Source: Takakia lepidozioides
Lineage: Eukaryota > Streptophyta > Takakiopsida > Takakiales > Takakiaceae
Assembly (NCBI GenBank): GCA_030704615.1
Contig: CM060731.1
Location: forward strand, 31,372,001-31,436,000
Direction of reading: 5' to 3'
Length of the DNA: 64,000 bases
Shown here: positions 12,270 through 23,808 of the stretch, one piece after another
Layout of the letters: each line of letters opens with the position of its first letter
Position numbering within the stretch: position 1 is the first letter of the stretch
Program-made: the position numbers and the translations under genes
The notes under the pieces: model-generated
Database searches by the model: none
Told to the model about the DNA's origin: nothing
The model's input: only the letters and a program-made list of their open reading frames with translations

Positions 12270-15110
12270 GGGTCAATGGGTAAACCAATCGTTCCCCTGC
12301 CCAAATGATTTTAGATTGATTTGAAACTTTGGGAGTGGGTTGTACATGCCCTTTTTAAGTTACCGGACAAGTATGAGGTCAATCTAAAATGATTCTGAGG
12401 GTGAACCAATAGTTCCCCTATTAAATGATTCATGATTGAAAATTGGTTGAAAGGTTTAACGAGTCGTTCGGGGGGCAAATGATTATTTCTTTGCTTGCAA
12501 CTTTGTGTACGTGATTTGTACGTACTTAAGCACATATGGACCAAAGTTGAACTTCAACAAAGTTGTTTGAATTGATTATTCAAATTCATAAGGAGAAACA
12601 ACATTTCGCCTGCACATGAATTGTTTTTAATTCCATTCTGAAGCCATATGCTTGATAACAACATGAAGAGTTGCATGCAAAATATCACCATGAACAGACA
12701 TCGTCTGCATCCAAAACACATTTTATTCCCTCATTTGCACTCCAAGGTGAAGTTATCTTCAACTTCATGCACTCTTCATAGAGAGTTCTGCAATAGTGAG
12801 CATAGAGCAAAGGATGAACATTTTTTTCCAAACATTTTTCTTTGGTACATTTTTTGGCAAGGATGTGGTGGTGTGAGGGTTCAACTCACAGAACAAAATC
12901 AAGCCAAAAACAAAATCATTGCGCCTCACACTCATTGCGCCCCACAATCCTACGGAAACTTCCCCCATGAAATGATATTTTATTGCTCCGAAACTTTGCA
13001 AATGTCTTCTACATGCCCTCTTACACGTCTTTGAGAAGTATGACATCAATCTAAAATGGTTTAAAGGGTGAACCAATCGTCCCCCTACCAAATGATTTTA
13101 AATTGATTTGAAACTTTGCAAGTGTCTTGTACATGCCCTCTTACAGGTCTTTCACAAGTTTCAAATCAATCTAAAATGGTTAAAATGGTGAATCAATCAT
13201 GAACATATCAAATGATTTTGGAGTGCTTTAAAGCTTCGCAATTGTCTTTCACATGCCATTTTAAAGGTACCGGACAAGTATGAGGTTAGTAAAATATAGT
13301 TGAAAGGGTGAACCAATTGTTCCTACATCAAATGATTTTACATTGCTTTGAAACTTTGCAAGTGTCAGCCACATGCCCTCCTACAAGTACCGGACAAGTA
13401 TGACATGAATAAAAAATGGTTGAAAGGGTGAACCAATCATTCCACTATCAAATGATTTTATATTGCTTTGGATGTCATTGCTTTGGTAATTCTAGCCCCC
13501 CAATGGCCCATTGTAACCCTTGAATTACAATTCAAAATGCAATTCAAGCCCTTAAAATTGGTATTGCCAGTCCCTAAAATGACCAACCCCGGCCGCCCCT
13601 CAAATTGTAATTTGAGCCCTTGAAATTGTCAATTCCAACCCTCAAATTGCAAGTGTAGCCTGTGAAATGGCAATTGCTAGTGCAGCCCCTGAAATTGGCA
13701 ATTGAAGCCCTTGGAATGGCAGTTTCAGCCCATCAAATTGCAAGTCCAGCCCCTCAAATTGGCAATTCGAGCCCCATAAATGGCAATTTCAGCCCCTCAA
13801 ATTGGCTATGGGTGAACCAATCATCCCCCTGCCAAATGATTTTGGATTCATTTGAAACTTTGCGAGTGTCTTGTACATGCCCTCTTAAAGTTACTGGACA
13901 AGTATGATGTCAATGTTAAATGGTTCAAAGGTGAACCAACAGTTCCCCTTTTGGATGATTCATGATTAATCGTTAATGATTGATCTCATATTACACTGGG
14001 ACCTATCAGAGGGTACATTGAACACACTGGCCAAGTCTCAAAGCGAACGAAAATCATTTGGATGGGCAACCATTCGTCGGCCCATTGAACGAATTTCTGA
14101 TATTAGTCCGGAACCTGTGAGAGGGTGTCTCCAACGTATTGGCAAAGTTTGGAAGCAAACAAAAATGATTTGGATAGGCAACCATCCGTTCACCCGTTGA
14201 ATATATTCCGCTGCATCTGCTATTGCTTTGGCACCTGTTGGACTGTGTTTCGCGTGCTCACAATTTATTTTTTATTCAGTTTTTAAATGGGGCATGTAAT
14301 GTAGCCATATGCAACGTGCGTGCCAAATTTGGGAGCGAACATAATTCATTTGGACCCAGAACCACAGTTTCTTCCCTATTTTGCGCTCCAAACTTGATTT
14401 GTGTTCAACTTCATGCACTCTTCATAGAGAGTTATGCAATAGTGAGCGAAGAGAACACTTTTTTTTTGGGGCATTTTTGATTGGTCCAAATTTTGGCAGG
14501 GGAGTAGTGGTGGGATGCTGGAAGCCACAGAACAAAATTGAGCCAAAAACAAAATCGATACATGCCAGAAACCCCCCAATGAAAGGCAGTGCAAATCTAT
14601 TTATTGGCTTAAAATTACTCTGGGGCCTCTTCCATGGTACATTGAAGATACTGGCCAAGTCTCAAAGCGAACCAAAATCATTTGGAGGCAAATGATTTAT
14701 GCGTCTGTTCATTTATTTGTGATTAATCGTTAATGGTGAAAAGGATAAACCAAAGGTTCATTGATAAAAAAAAATTTGAATGATTTGAAATTTTGCCAGT
14801 ATGTTCTACATGCCTCTTACATGGACCGGAGAAGTATGAGATCAATAAAAAATGGTTCACAGGAGGAACCAATGGTTACTTGATGTGCCAATTTCTGAAT
14901 GCTTTCAAACTTTGCCATTGCATTGTACATGCCCTCTTAAAGGTACCGGACAAGTATGAGTTCGATTTAAAATATTGCAATGGGTGAACCAATGGTATCT
15001 TCATTTAGCAATTTTTGATTGTTTTGAAATTTTGCCAGTATATTGTACATGCCGTCAAACAGGTATGAGGTCATTAAAAAACGATTCAAAGGATGAACCT
15101 CGTATTTCCA
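12270..15110. repeat. Field of ~120-bp degenerate tandem repeats
   Basis: A unit of about 118-125 bp recurs in the same orientation. Its landmarks are GGGTGAACCAAT, then CAAATGATTTT, TTTGAAACTTTGC, ACATGCCCTC and GGACAAGTATGA. Copies start near 12272, 12401, 13069, 13186, 13308, 13427, 13805, 13930, 14866 and 14983, with diverged or inserted sequence between them. A local tract near 13500-13800 repeats AGCCCCT.AAATTG.CAAT. The field fills the gap between the 3' ends of the two convergent genes. Confidence 0.7.
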
Positions 15111-15196
15111 AAAATTACGTAGACTGTACAGTGGGTTGCACATTTAAGTTTTCGCAACCTGAGACCTTTGGCCTACTCCCTACATTTCTAGCCTTT

Positions 15197-17034
15197 CTAG
15201 TCATCTTCATCTAGATTTATTACTTCGTTGTCGTCATCTCCAGATGTTGATGAAGATGCTCCGGGTGTAGAGGACGTGCCTCCACCAGTACGGAGAGCTC
15301 GAGCCTGGGCTCGAGTGGTCAAAGAGGGACCCAGTGTTGTGTGGTCCACCCTTGCCATTATGCGTAGCGTTCTAGGCGAGTGCTGACTCTCTTCCACATT
15401 TGCCAGAGCCGGGTGTGTCGCTCTTGCTACGGCGGCATGCAATTTTTCAATTAAATCCGATATGTTTGGAAGTGGCAAGAACACCCCTGGAATATGGGCA
15501 ACTTGGTCACGCCATGTGTTTTGCCAATACTTTTCCACACTCGTGATGACAGCCTTGAAATTGTCCAACACCTCCTCCTGCTGGGGGTCTCTGCGCAACT
15601 CTGGAAAAAATGGCCCATCATCCCGACGAGGCACCCAGTACGTCTCATTCATATCCTCCCAACGGATGCTAGCGGCCTCCAACTCCATCAGAAATATGTC
15701 TCTCCCAATCGGTTCGTGATTGTATGGGTCGTTTTCTGCTGGCACCCACAGATCCTCAGGCAGTCGGAAGAATCTTTGTTTGGTACAGCTCCAATGCCCT
15801 CCCAAGTTCCGGCAAAAAAGCTCCATTTGGACTGGGTCCCGTATGCCTCTAGCACGTACGGTTATTTCCCAATTGGATGTCACCCAAAAGGTCACCGGAG
15901 CTTTAACCCTAGTTAACGTCTTCGCATCCAAGGTGTGCATCTCTCTTGGAGCATCCTATGTCATTGTCTCCCCCCCAGTGCTGCCAATTAAAAAAATCAT
16001 AAGGCGATACATCTAATGGCACGTTGTACCGGTTATACTCGTATCCCGTGGGTATATTGTCTTGCAACCCAAACAACTCGTAGAAACGTCGATGGATTGG
16101 TCCACGGCAGTCAGGGCATTGGCTGGCTCGCATGGCTGCCGATATGAGACATGTGGGATGGAACAAATGGCCACATGAACCAAGCATATAGCCTCCCTCC
16201 GGTCCATAAGGGTTTAGGCACATTGTGCACACCGTACCATCTGTTACCCATGACGCTGGATTGCTTTGTGGTATCCACGTTTGTTTATCCTCATTAATGT
16301 AGGATGACATCCTCGGCCTGGTGTCCCACTTCTCATCTACTTCCAAATCCCAGTTTATGCTATTATTGGTATCGGAAACTGTATGCACACATGGCTCAAA
16401 CATGGCATGCACATCATCCCATGTGGTGAATCCAGTGTATTTCGATGTGAATACATCACGCACAGTGTCGTGCCTTTGCAAATTAACATAGATGTTGTCT
16501 ACGCTTCGATTCGACAAATGTGCTGCACGTTGGAGGGAGGACAACGCTTCTTCTATCCGTGTTTCCCGCGATGCTAGATGGCCCGCCCATGTCACCCAAT
16601 TCCGCCAATTCCCCTTCAACCATGGCCACGATCGGATTTGCATGGCACTTGAGTACCGATATGCAACAGCCCTAGCTTGCTCGCGTTCCCTCACAAGCTG
16701 CTCTAATTCCTGTTCTTGGGCCGATGTAATTTGCACGGCTGAACATTCCCCAGTTTCCACTATGGGGTCCTTCCATTTTTCTTGCCCTCTCCGCCGCAAG
16801 TCTTTCTTCCTCAACCCTCGCCGGGTCCAGTTCAGACGTTTGCACTTCATTCCCATGCCCGATTGAGTCAACCCCGTCGATGACGCGGTCAATGTCCATT
16901 GATGGCATATTCAAACGCGACAATATATCTTGCTCGTTGGTGATTGGCCTCGGGTCCTGAAGCACACCGCGTACGCTGTCGAGAGTCCCCAACCCCATTC
17001 TTTCCAGCAACTTCGCTAGTTGCCACCGTTGCAA
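15197..17034 (-). pseudogene. RING-H2-finger gene inside the repeat-bounded element (frameshifted)
   Basis: Three minus-strand frames join into one protein of about 600 residues. The first frame (17034 to about 16760) is an N-terminal helical, charged region starting MQRWQLAKLLERMGLG. The second (to 15909) contains an EQELEQLVREREQA coiled coil and the finger: Cys-x2-Cys (CTMC), then CGHLFHPTC, then CPDC, the C3H2C3 order of RING-H2 ubiquitin ligases. The third (15940-15197) has an unrecognised ~165-residue domain, a Ser/Thr/Gly tail and an acidic end (NEVINLDEDD). The frame changes near 16760 and 15930 are single-base-type shifts, so the copy is probably not functional as written. A short frame at 17797-17585 (starts MAEEKDRGGHPRDDDNEP, includes PPKKNQKR) may be an N-terminal exon. 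An E3 role is inferred from the finger alone. Confidence 0.55.
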
Positions 17035-18224
17035 ATGAACAATGGCAAACTGCCACTGCGAGACATCGTACTAGACTATACATGTTCTTTGATATCCCAG
17101 ACTTGTATATACGTCAGGGGTAGGACATCATACGGTTTGATGGAAACGACGAGGTGGAAGAAGGAGGAAAGACGGATGGAAACGACGATGTGGAAGAAGG
17201 AGGAAATGCAGACCAACCTCCAGATTATACGCCACAACAGGTCTCCGCAGCCGGGCTTCAACGTCTGAGGTGGAGGGGGGCGAGGTACGTTTTCCGTTGG
17301 AGGAACAGTTGGCCGCATTCCATTGAGAATGAGGACGGCAATACTCGTGGGCCCACAGCGGAAGAATTGTTATCATGGGATACCCACTGGTCGCAATAAA
17401 ATCAACTTTGTGTACAACATGGCCGCAAATAAATACGGGACCTTGTTGTTGACGAGCGGTTGACCCCACAATGTTGTATGTACCTCCTCTGCCCTGTGGT
17501 GGAAATGCGGGTTGGCGCAGGAATGCAAGCTAGCTTGATTTTGTTTGGTTTGTGGATCATGCCTATCTCTGGGCCACAAACGATTTATGTGACACCAGTC
17601 CACAAATTTCCTGCAGTCACCAAGCGATCACCGCTGCCCCAACTTCCAAACTTCCCAACCTGGTTCTGCAAGAATGTTGGGGTCATTGTATATGTCCCAA
17701 CGAAGTTCGCGCCTGACCTCTTTTGGTTTTTTTTTGGAGGTCCAGGTTCATTATCGTCATCCCTGGGATGACCTCCTCTGTCTTTCTCTTCCGCCATTTA
17801 TGGCTTTGGCTTACCCCTACTCGACAGGTGTTTGCTAAGAAAAATGCTCTCCCAACCCTCCTAAATCGTACCTAATCCTACTCCCTAATGAATCCTCCCC
17901 AAGTACTAGATGCACGTTTCACTCCCTCGGCAGTTCTAAGTGATATGACGCAATGTGCAATGAAAAAAACGTGGGTGCTAGAGGAGGGCTTCCCGGGAGG
18001 TACTCAGCATCGATTTCGTAGAATCCAACGATCCAGTATACCCCCCACCCAACCAAAAGCACCCCTCTCCACTTGGACTCAATGACAATGAATGCAACAT
18101 CCCATGCCCACCAAGTCCTGGTGTGGAGAAAAGTGTGGGAGAGAATGGCCTCCAAGGCCTTATAAGCCCCCCCTCCACACTCGGGGCGCGCGTTGTCATC
18201 ATGACTGCGCACGCTATTAATAGC

Positions 18225-18970
18225 TGCGACCGCCAGCAGAGGTGGTCGTATTTTTATTATTATTTTTTATTATGTGCGATCACCAGCAGGGGGGTGGTCG
18301 CAGATTTGTTTATGTTTTTTAATGGGTGCGACCACCAGCAGGGGGGTGGTCGCAGATTTTTTTTTTTTTAATCAGTAGGGAGGTGGTCGCATATATATAT
18401 ATATATATATTAATAGGCGCGATCACCAGCAGAGGGGTGGTCGCAGAAATTTTGTTTAAAACAAATAGGTGCGACCACCACCTGCTGGTGGTCGCACTAT
18501 TTTCCTTTTCTTTAATAGATGCGACCACCAGCAGGGGGTGGTCGTATGGGGGTGGTCGCATAATTTTCCGATTTTTTAATATCTACCAACAGTCAGTAGC
18601 TCAGTTGGTTAAGTGCACTGAGTGCGACCCGGACGATTCTGGGGTCAAATCTTGCTACTTGATGGGTGTGGTATGGTTAGTGTGTGGTGCCCCATTCCTA
18701 CGCCTCTTGCCGCATAAATGAAAGAGGTTATTTTCTCCTCTCATTACTAAGGGGCCTGATTTGTGAGTTGTCGCTCCCAGGTGTTTCCCAAAATAAAATA
18801 AAATAAAATCTACGACCACCAGCAGGGGTAATTAGTAAATCAGTAAATAGGTGCGACTACCAGCAGGGGGGTGGTCGCAACATTTTTCTTTTATTTTAAC
18901 AGTTGCGACGACCGATACTGGTGGTCACACAATTATTTTTTTAAAAATAGGTGCGACCACCAGGAGGTTG
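18225..18970. repeat. Hairpin repeat array 2, interrupted by a SINE
   Basis: This is the same palindromic unit as array 1, with about ten copies near 18225, 18266, 18326, 18371, 18418, 18470, 18520, 18812, 18852, 18902 and 18951. Spacers are T-rich, and there is an (AT)n tract near 18392-18410. A SINE (18587-18807) split the array after it formed, because its target duplication reconstructs a normal unit. Confidence 0.85.
18581..18813 (+). mobile_element. tRNA-derived SINE, family 1, copy A
   Basis: The 5' head is CAACAGTCAGTAGCTCAGTT with a perfect A box (TAGCTCAGTTGG) and a B-box-like GGGGTCAAATCTT. A body of about 130 bp and a tail of AAAAT repeats follow. ATCTAC flanks both sides (18581-18586 and 18808-18813). 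Copy B lies at 27437-27665 on the other strand. It is not a functional tRNA gene: the D and anticodon arms are degenerate and a long non-tRNA body follows. Confidence 0.8.
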
Positions 18971-19291
18971 GTCCCCTTGCACCTGTATGTATGTTTGGAG
19001 AGTAGCAGATGAAAAGCACATGTATCGACTCCCTATAGATTTGTGAAGGGGAAGATGAATGTTGGGAGCTACACCTGACTTTTGTGGCTTTCGAAACCAT
19101 AATAGGAAATCAACAATGTAAAGGTAATGACGAAACACAAACACACGCACAACCACCAAACCCTTTCTTGGGTACACATATTCCACCATTTTTATTTTCC
19201 GTACACGTATGCATGTACCCAAACTGAAACATGGATATCCATGGAAACATACTACACATCATGTGACAAGTCACACAAATTATAGCTGTAC

Positions 19292-21600
19292 CTAATTCCG
19301 TCTGGCACGATGACGATGGTATGATCTCACGTCTAGTACAAAATCTTCGTCCCCACTCACTTCACCCCCGTTCCCATGATCAATGCTAGAATCATGATCT
19401 CTATCTGTTCTTTCGTTTCCAGAGGCAACTAGCCGTTGGACCTGTAGTCGTCCTCGGATTACGTTTAGTTGTCTCTCTGGTCGATTTCCACTCCTATTAT
19501 GAATACCATCTAGGGTATCAGGCCTGTTCACAGGTCAGTCACCAACAAAAGGTTGTACAATTCTCTGCCGTTTCGGGGCTTGTCCCGGATTTCGTGGTGG
19601 CCTTGGAGCAGGTCTCGTATGAGGAAGGCTACTCGCACGTACATCAGAGGGGCCGACATGAGAGGAAGGGGCATGAGATGGACCAGCGAGGATCGAGGGA
19701 GCACGGTTCACATGCGGAAGTCGTCGGTCCAGATGAAACGACAATGGCCGGTCGTCGTCATCCGATGGTTCGACTTGCAGAAGTCCCGTAGCAGAAGAAC
19801 CATCTCCCAGGATCGGAGTAGCGATGGAAGGAATTACATGAGGGGGAGAGAGACTAGATGGACCAGCATGGGATAGACCGGCTTGAGAAAGAGAAACATG
19901 AGATGGAGCGGGGTGAGATGAAGCACGGTTCACATGGGCACGATGTCCGTGAAGGAATGACAACGGCCGGTTGTCATCATCCGACGATTCGACCTGCACA
20001 TCTCCCGCAGTTCGTGGAACTCGTGGTGGGGGAGAGTTGACCTCAACTTCATTGTTGAGAGTGTGCTCCACTGGGGGAAGGGGGTTCGCAATTGGGATGA
20101 CACCATGTCGCAGTTCATCAACAACAAGGTCATCGAAGGATGGATACATTGCAGTATCATCATCATTAAATTCATATGGGTTATGTGGAGGATTGCCCAC
20201 ATCATCGGACCCATCCCAGCCGTTGGAGTCGGAGTCCCTTGCGGAGTCAGTGTCATCATTGCTGCTAGATTGGACCTCTGAGGCAGATTCTTCAGACAAC
20301 AGATTCTTCTCGTACCATGCAGATGCGTCACTTGCTCTCCTCTCTCGCAGTAGCCTACAATTCGTGTAGACATAAATCAATTTGTCAGCCCTGGCAAGAT
20401 TCAACCTGTTGTGAATCTTGTTGTGAACAAACGAGTAACTGCTGCAGTTCCGCTCACAGGACGAGGCAGAGCATACTTGAGCAAGAATACGCTTTGCAAT
20501 GGGAGCTAACATTTTTGCTCTAGCTCTAATCAGATCCCACCATTCATGTGACAACATGTTCATTGCTTTTGGATCCGGCATGTTATGGAAAGGATTCTGC
20601 CGATCCGAGAAGCACTGGTACTCGGACAACGCTCGCTCTGCCATGTTCAAGGGCGCAAATTGCATAATGACCCGTACAAGCCCAGCTTTGGCATCCACAT
20701 CGTCTCTCAAATCCGTATTGTCCAGCAAGAATGGATTCAACAAGGCCCCCGCATAATGCAAGTCCGTGCGAACCATCCGTTTGCGGTCGTAAAATGCATC
20801 CTCGGTCCTTGCCGCCAAATCATCGTCTATAGAAAATGGAGGACGCCTCAAGGATTGCACGTGCTTCTCAAGGTTTTCCAATATCAACCATGATTTACCC
20901 ATTATTGGTTGTTTTCCATCAAACTCCCGCAAAGCAATCAACACCGGCTCCACCATGTACACAAAATTTGCACATTTCGCTCAGAAATCGTCGGAGTAAA
21001 TGATTGCGCGGACCCTCCGACTTTTGCTCAAAGACTTGGACTTATGAGAGTCGCATAAGGTGCCCACATATGCATCCCATTGAGGGTCAATGATCACCTG
21101 CTCCAGACCCGCCCTCACAGTCACCAGTCGAGCCACCATCAAAAAGTTTGTGGCAAAGCGGGTTTCACCCGGGTTCCTAAGGTTGTCCTCCTGTGCGACA
21201 AATTTAAGCCTTCTTGCATTGATTGTTGCCTCAATGGTCTGGTCCGTACAAGTGCTGGCATACAATCGGGTGTTGCTCCTGACCCACCGGCTTCTCCACG
21301 AACAGTAGACGCCTTGCAAGAATCCCCCTGGGTACAACTCTGAGGGACAGTTTGATTCGAACCTGGAGTGTTTGGCTCAGAAGCCGCGGCCACATCAAGA
21401 GACGGTGGGATATTGCCTCCACATTGGGTAAAGTGGGCTTTCACTCGCATGGAGGCTTTTGGGCACAAACTAACCCCTGCATTCTTCCCATCTCTGTAGC
21501 CGATGTGATATAACATGCGATCTTTGCGACCCGCCAGCTTCAATGCACAAAGATTGCATTGAACACCGTCCTTTTTGTGCGGGTCTATGGTGAATTAAGG
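19292..21600 (-). pseudogene. hAT-family transposase relic with BED finger and dimerisation domain
   Basis: The minus-strand sequence begins near 21600 with a BED-like finger (CNLCALKLAGRKDRMLYH followed by a Cys). It then jumps directly to ETRFATNFLMVARLV, the region that in hAT transposases follows the DUF659 core, and continues to a hAT dimerisation domain at about 20500-20370 (SSCERNCSSYSFVHNKIHNR and a following YVYTNCRLL). A long acidic Ser/Pro-rich tail follows. The roughly 300-residue central catalytic part is missing. There are in-frame TGA stops near 20982, where Trp is expected after DDF, and 19535, and a frame change near 21330. It is an internally deleted, inactive transposase. 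Confidence 0.75.
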
Positions 21601-22040
21601 GATCCACTCCTCCCTCATCCTCACACCCAAAACCCCAACCACAGACTTAAGGTTGAATGAAGAACACTAGTGTAATTGGTAGATTTGTCAAGAGCAATAG
21701 AAGTTAAAACAGAATGCGATGGCCCAACACTACGGCATCAATCTAAGTGGATCAATGCACCATGTAGTATTGTGCTTTTCGACAATTTGCTGCAGTGGCT
21801 TTGGTGAAAGCCACAACAACAAAAAGTCCGCACCCTCCTCTTGGGCTTACACTATTGCTCAAGGAATAGAGAATATTCACTCGCCACAAAAGTGTTTGCC
21901 ACAAAAGAAGTGAGGGGCATTGGGACCACCTTACATACCCTCCAACCTCCAAGCCTCACACGCTCGACGAATCACATCCAATACTGCGACTGTTCCAGGT
22001 CGCACGAGGAAGTCGCATGTTTAAAAAAAAAAAAAAACTG

Positions 22041-22072
22041 CTGCGACCACCCTCATGCTGGTGGTCGCACCT
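22041..22072. repeat. Single hairpin unit (array 3)
   Basis: CTGCGACCACC, a short loop and GGTGGTCGCACC form the same palindrome as arrays 1 and 2. GGTCGCACGAGG precedes it at about 21998. It lies about 450 bp upstream of the hAT relic's start, so the relic has this motif on both sides. Confidence 0.7.
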
Positions 22073-22339
22073 ATGTGCTAGTCCATCATTGTTGTGAAGC
22101 CGCCTCCACTTCCCTGGCAAGAAGCAGGAGTGCACCTATGTTCAAGAATGGGTAATCTCACACCTAGGGGACTCAGGGCCGGATCTGAAACAACACTTTT
22201 GTCATCCCAAGGGAAGACGTTTCTTCTCAATGATGTTTCAAAACAAAGAAGCAGCAGATAGGGCGCGCGCTTGCTCTCAACCCACACCTCATCATCACCA
22301 TTTCACAGATCCCAGACCAATACCCAAATATATGTAATG

Positions 22340-22890
22340 CCCACTACTGCAGGGGGCTGAAAATCCATGAGCAGTGAGCAGAGACCCCGAACCTTCCCCG
22401 AACCGTACGTGTTTGCCGAACCACTTCTAGGTTCGGGATAGATTCAATTTATAGAATATTCTGATTTTGGATTCCAAATGAGATTTTTACTAAATTCTTA
22501 TTGCATATGACCCCTCAAAGATTGAAGGTTTGGCGCCGACCCCATTTCATACACTAAAAAAAATATATATTAAGGAAAAAAACTTTTCTTAGAAAACGTA
22601 GATGCCCGTACTGTTCGGCGCCGAATAGTGCCATAGGTTCGGTAGTGGTCTGAACTGGTTCGGCATAGGCTCGAGGTTTGGAAGAATATTCCTTGGTAGA
22701 ATATTCCTTGGCATAGGCTCGGCACAGGTTCGGCAAAATATTCCTCAGATATTCGTGAGAGTATCCCGACATCAGAATCCCAAAATATGCCTCTGCTCAT
22801 GGAAAAGAATATTCCTCTGCTCACTACTCACTGCTCATGGAACTCTGCTCATGAAAAACTCAACCTCCTACTGCAAATGGGGGGTTTAAC
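22340..22890. mobile_element. Possible non-autonomous TIR element
   Basis: CCATGAGCAGTGAGCAGAG near 22369 is inverted near 22812-22838 (CTCTGCTCACTACTCACTGC, then TCATGG). The outer parts also correspond loosely (CAGGGGGCTGA against the inverse of TCAACCTCCTACTG). The interior repeats GGTTCGGCA-like and AGAATATTCCT motifs. No clean target duplication was found, so the ends are approximate. Confidence 0.4.
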
Positions 22891-22894
22891 GACG

Positions 22895-23312
22895 CCCTAG
22901 CGTCGCCATATAAGTAACATAGCTGCGTCGTTTTTGGAGGCGGGTAGTTTGGCAAAAAAATATGACGTACATGCGTCGTGTTCGCAACTCTTGGCGTTGC
23001 TCTCAAAACATCGTTGTTTTGTGATGCCTCGGGGTCGCTACCAGGTTAGAGTAGCAGTGCCCCCTATGCGATGAGTTGTCGTTGTAGTCACCACTGCCGC
23101 CGCGGTGAAGTTACAACCCCTGGGCGTAGCAAATAAAAGTCAATAAAAAATCCAAAAAAATCAAAGAAAAAATGATAGAAAGTGTCATTTTTCAACTCCG
23201 GATTATTGTGCGACCCAATAACGTCTTAGAGTGAGCCTGGTTGGTCAATATTAAGTCTTTCACACTAATACATAGCATTGTACTTAAAGAGATTTGTACT
23301 CACGACCTCTGT
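22895..23312 (+). repeat. Direct repeat Z, copy 1
   Basis: This matches 23809-24217 in order and orientation. Shared blocks include ACATAGCTGC, GTCGTGTTCGCAACT, AACATCGTTGTT, GCCTCGGG and TCATTTTTCAACTCC.GATT, ending near GATTTG.ACTC. It is part of the same GCGACG-rich family as 5.3-6.3 kb. Confidence 0.7.
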
Positions 23313-23800
23313 ATTAAGTCATCGTTAAATCACTCCACAGTAATCAACACTCCCATAAAAAACTTGCAGATAACATTGTGTGTTTGGTAGTCTATATATA
23401 GATATTTGTGTTCTGGTTTTACAATTTGCAATGCCATAGAGGTTGCATATCTGGCAGTATATTTATGTCATTTGCCCTATTACTCCCCCTTCCTTGCCCT
23501 CTATCCTCTACCATCTCTTCATCATCTCCATCCCTCTTTGCGTGCTCTTTTATCTACATCTCTCTCTCACATCCACATTGCGACCCATAGGCGAGTGTCG
23601 CAACGTTGTTGCGACCGTCGCGACAGCATCGCAGCACCGTCGCAATTGTGACGCTTTTCCGTCACATTTTAAAAAAATTCGTATTTCGCATTGCAACCCC
23701 TGGACGTTAGTTAGCAGTGACTTTCCATCACAGTCTCAATTGTTTTTAGAACAAAAACACTTTGGCTTGCGACATCCGAGCGTCGTAGTAGGATTTCAGC
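23313..23800. repeat. Spacer between Z copies, shared with the 5.3-6.3 kb element
   Basis: The left part (to about 23520) is in the same orientation as 6130-6340, and the right part (about 23500-23800) is the inverse of 5485-5790. Open frames here are by-products of repeat sequence. Confidence 0.6.
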
Positions 23801-23808
23801 ATTGGAGG

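Noticed and set aside
17154-17399. Plus-strand 81-codon frame (acidic start, ending LLSWDTHWSQ) opposite the RING gene.
   Set aside because: It overlaps the probable 5' part of the minus-strand gene and has no start context or homology; it may be real but cannot be supported.
18587-18660. Possible functional tRNA gene (A and B boxes, tRNA-like fold).
   Set aside because: Degenerate arms, a long non-tRNA body, an A-rich tail and target duplications show a SINE; the 26.9 and 27.5 kb copies are rejected for the same reason.
19553-20369. Several plus-strand frames of 60-130 codons.
   Set aside because: They are shadows of the hAT transposase relic on the minus strand.
22020-22040. Poly(A) run as the tail of a retrotransposed copy.
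   Set aside because: The run precedes a hairpin unit like the T/A-rich linkers in the arrays; no retrocopy lies upstream.
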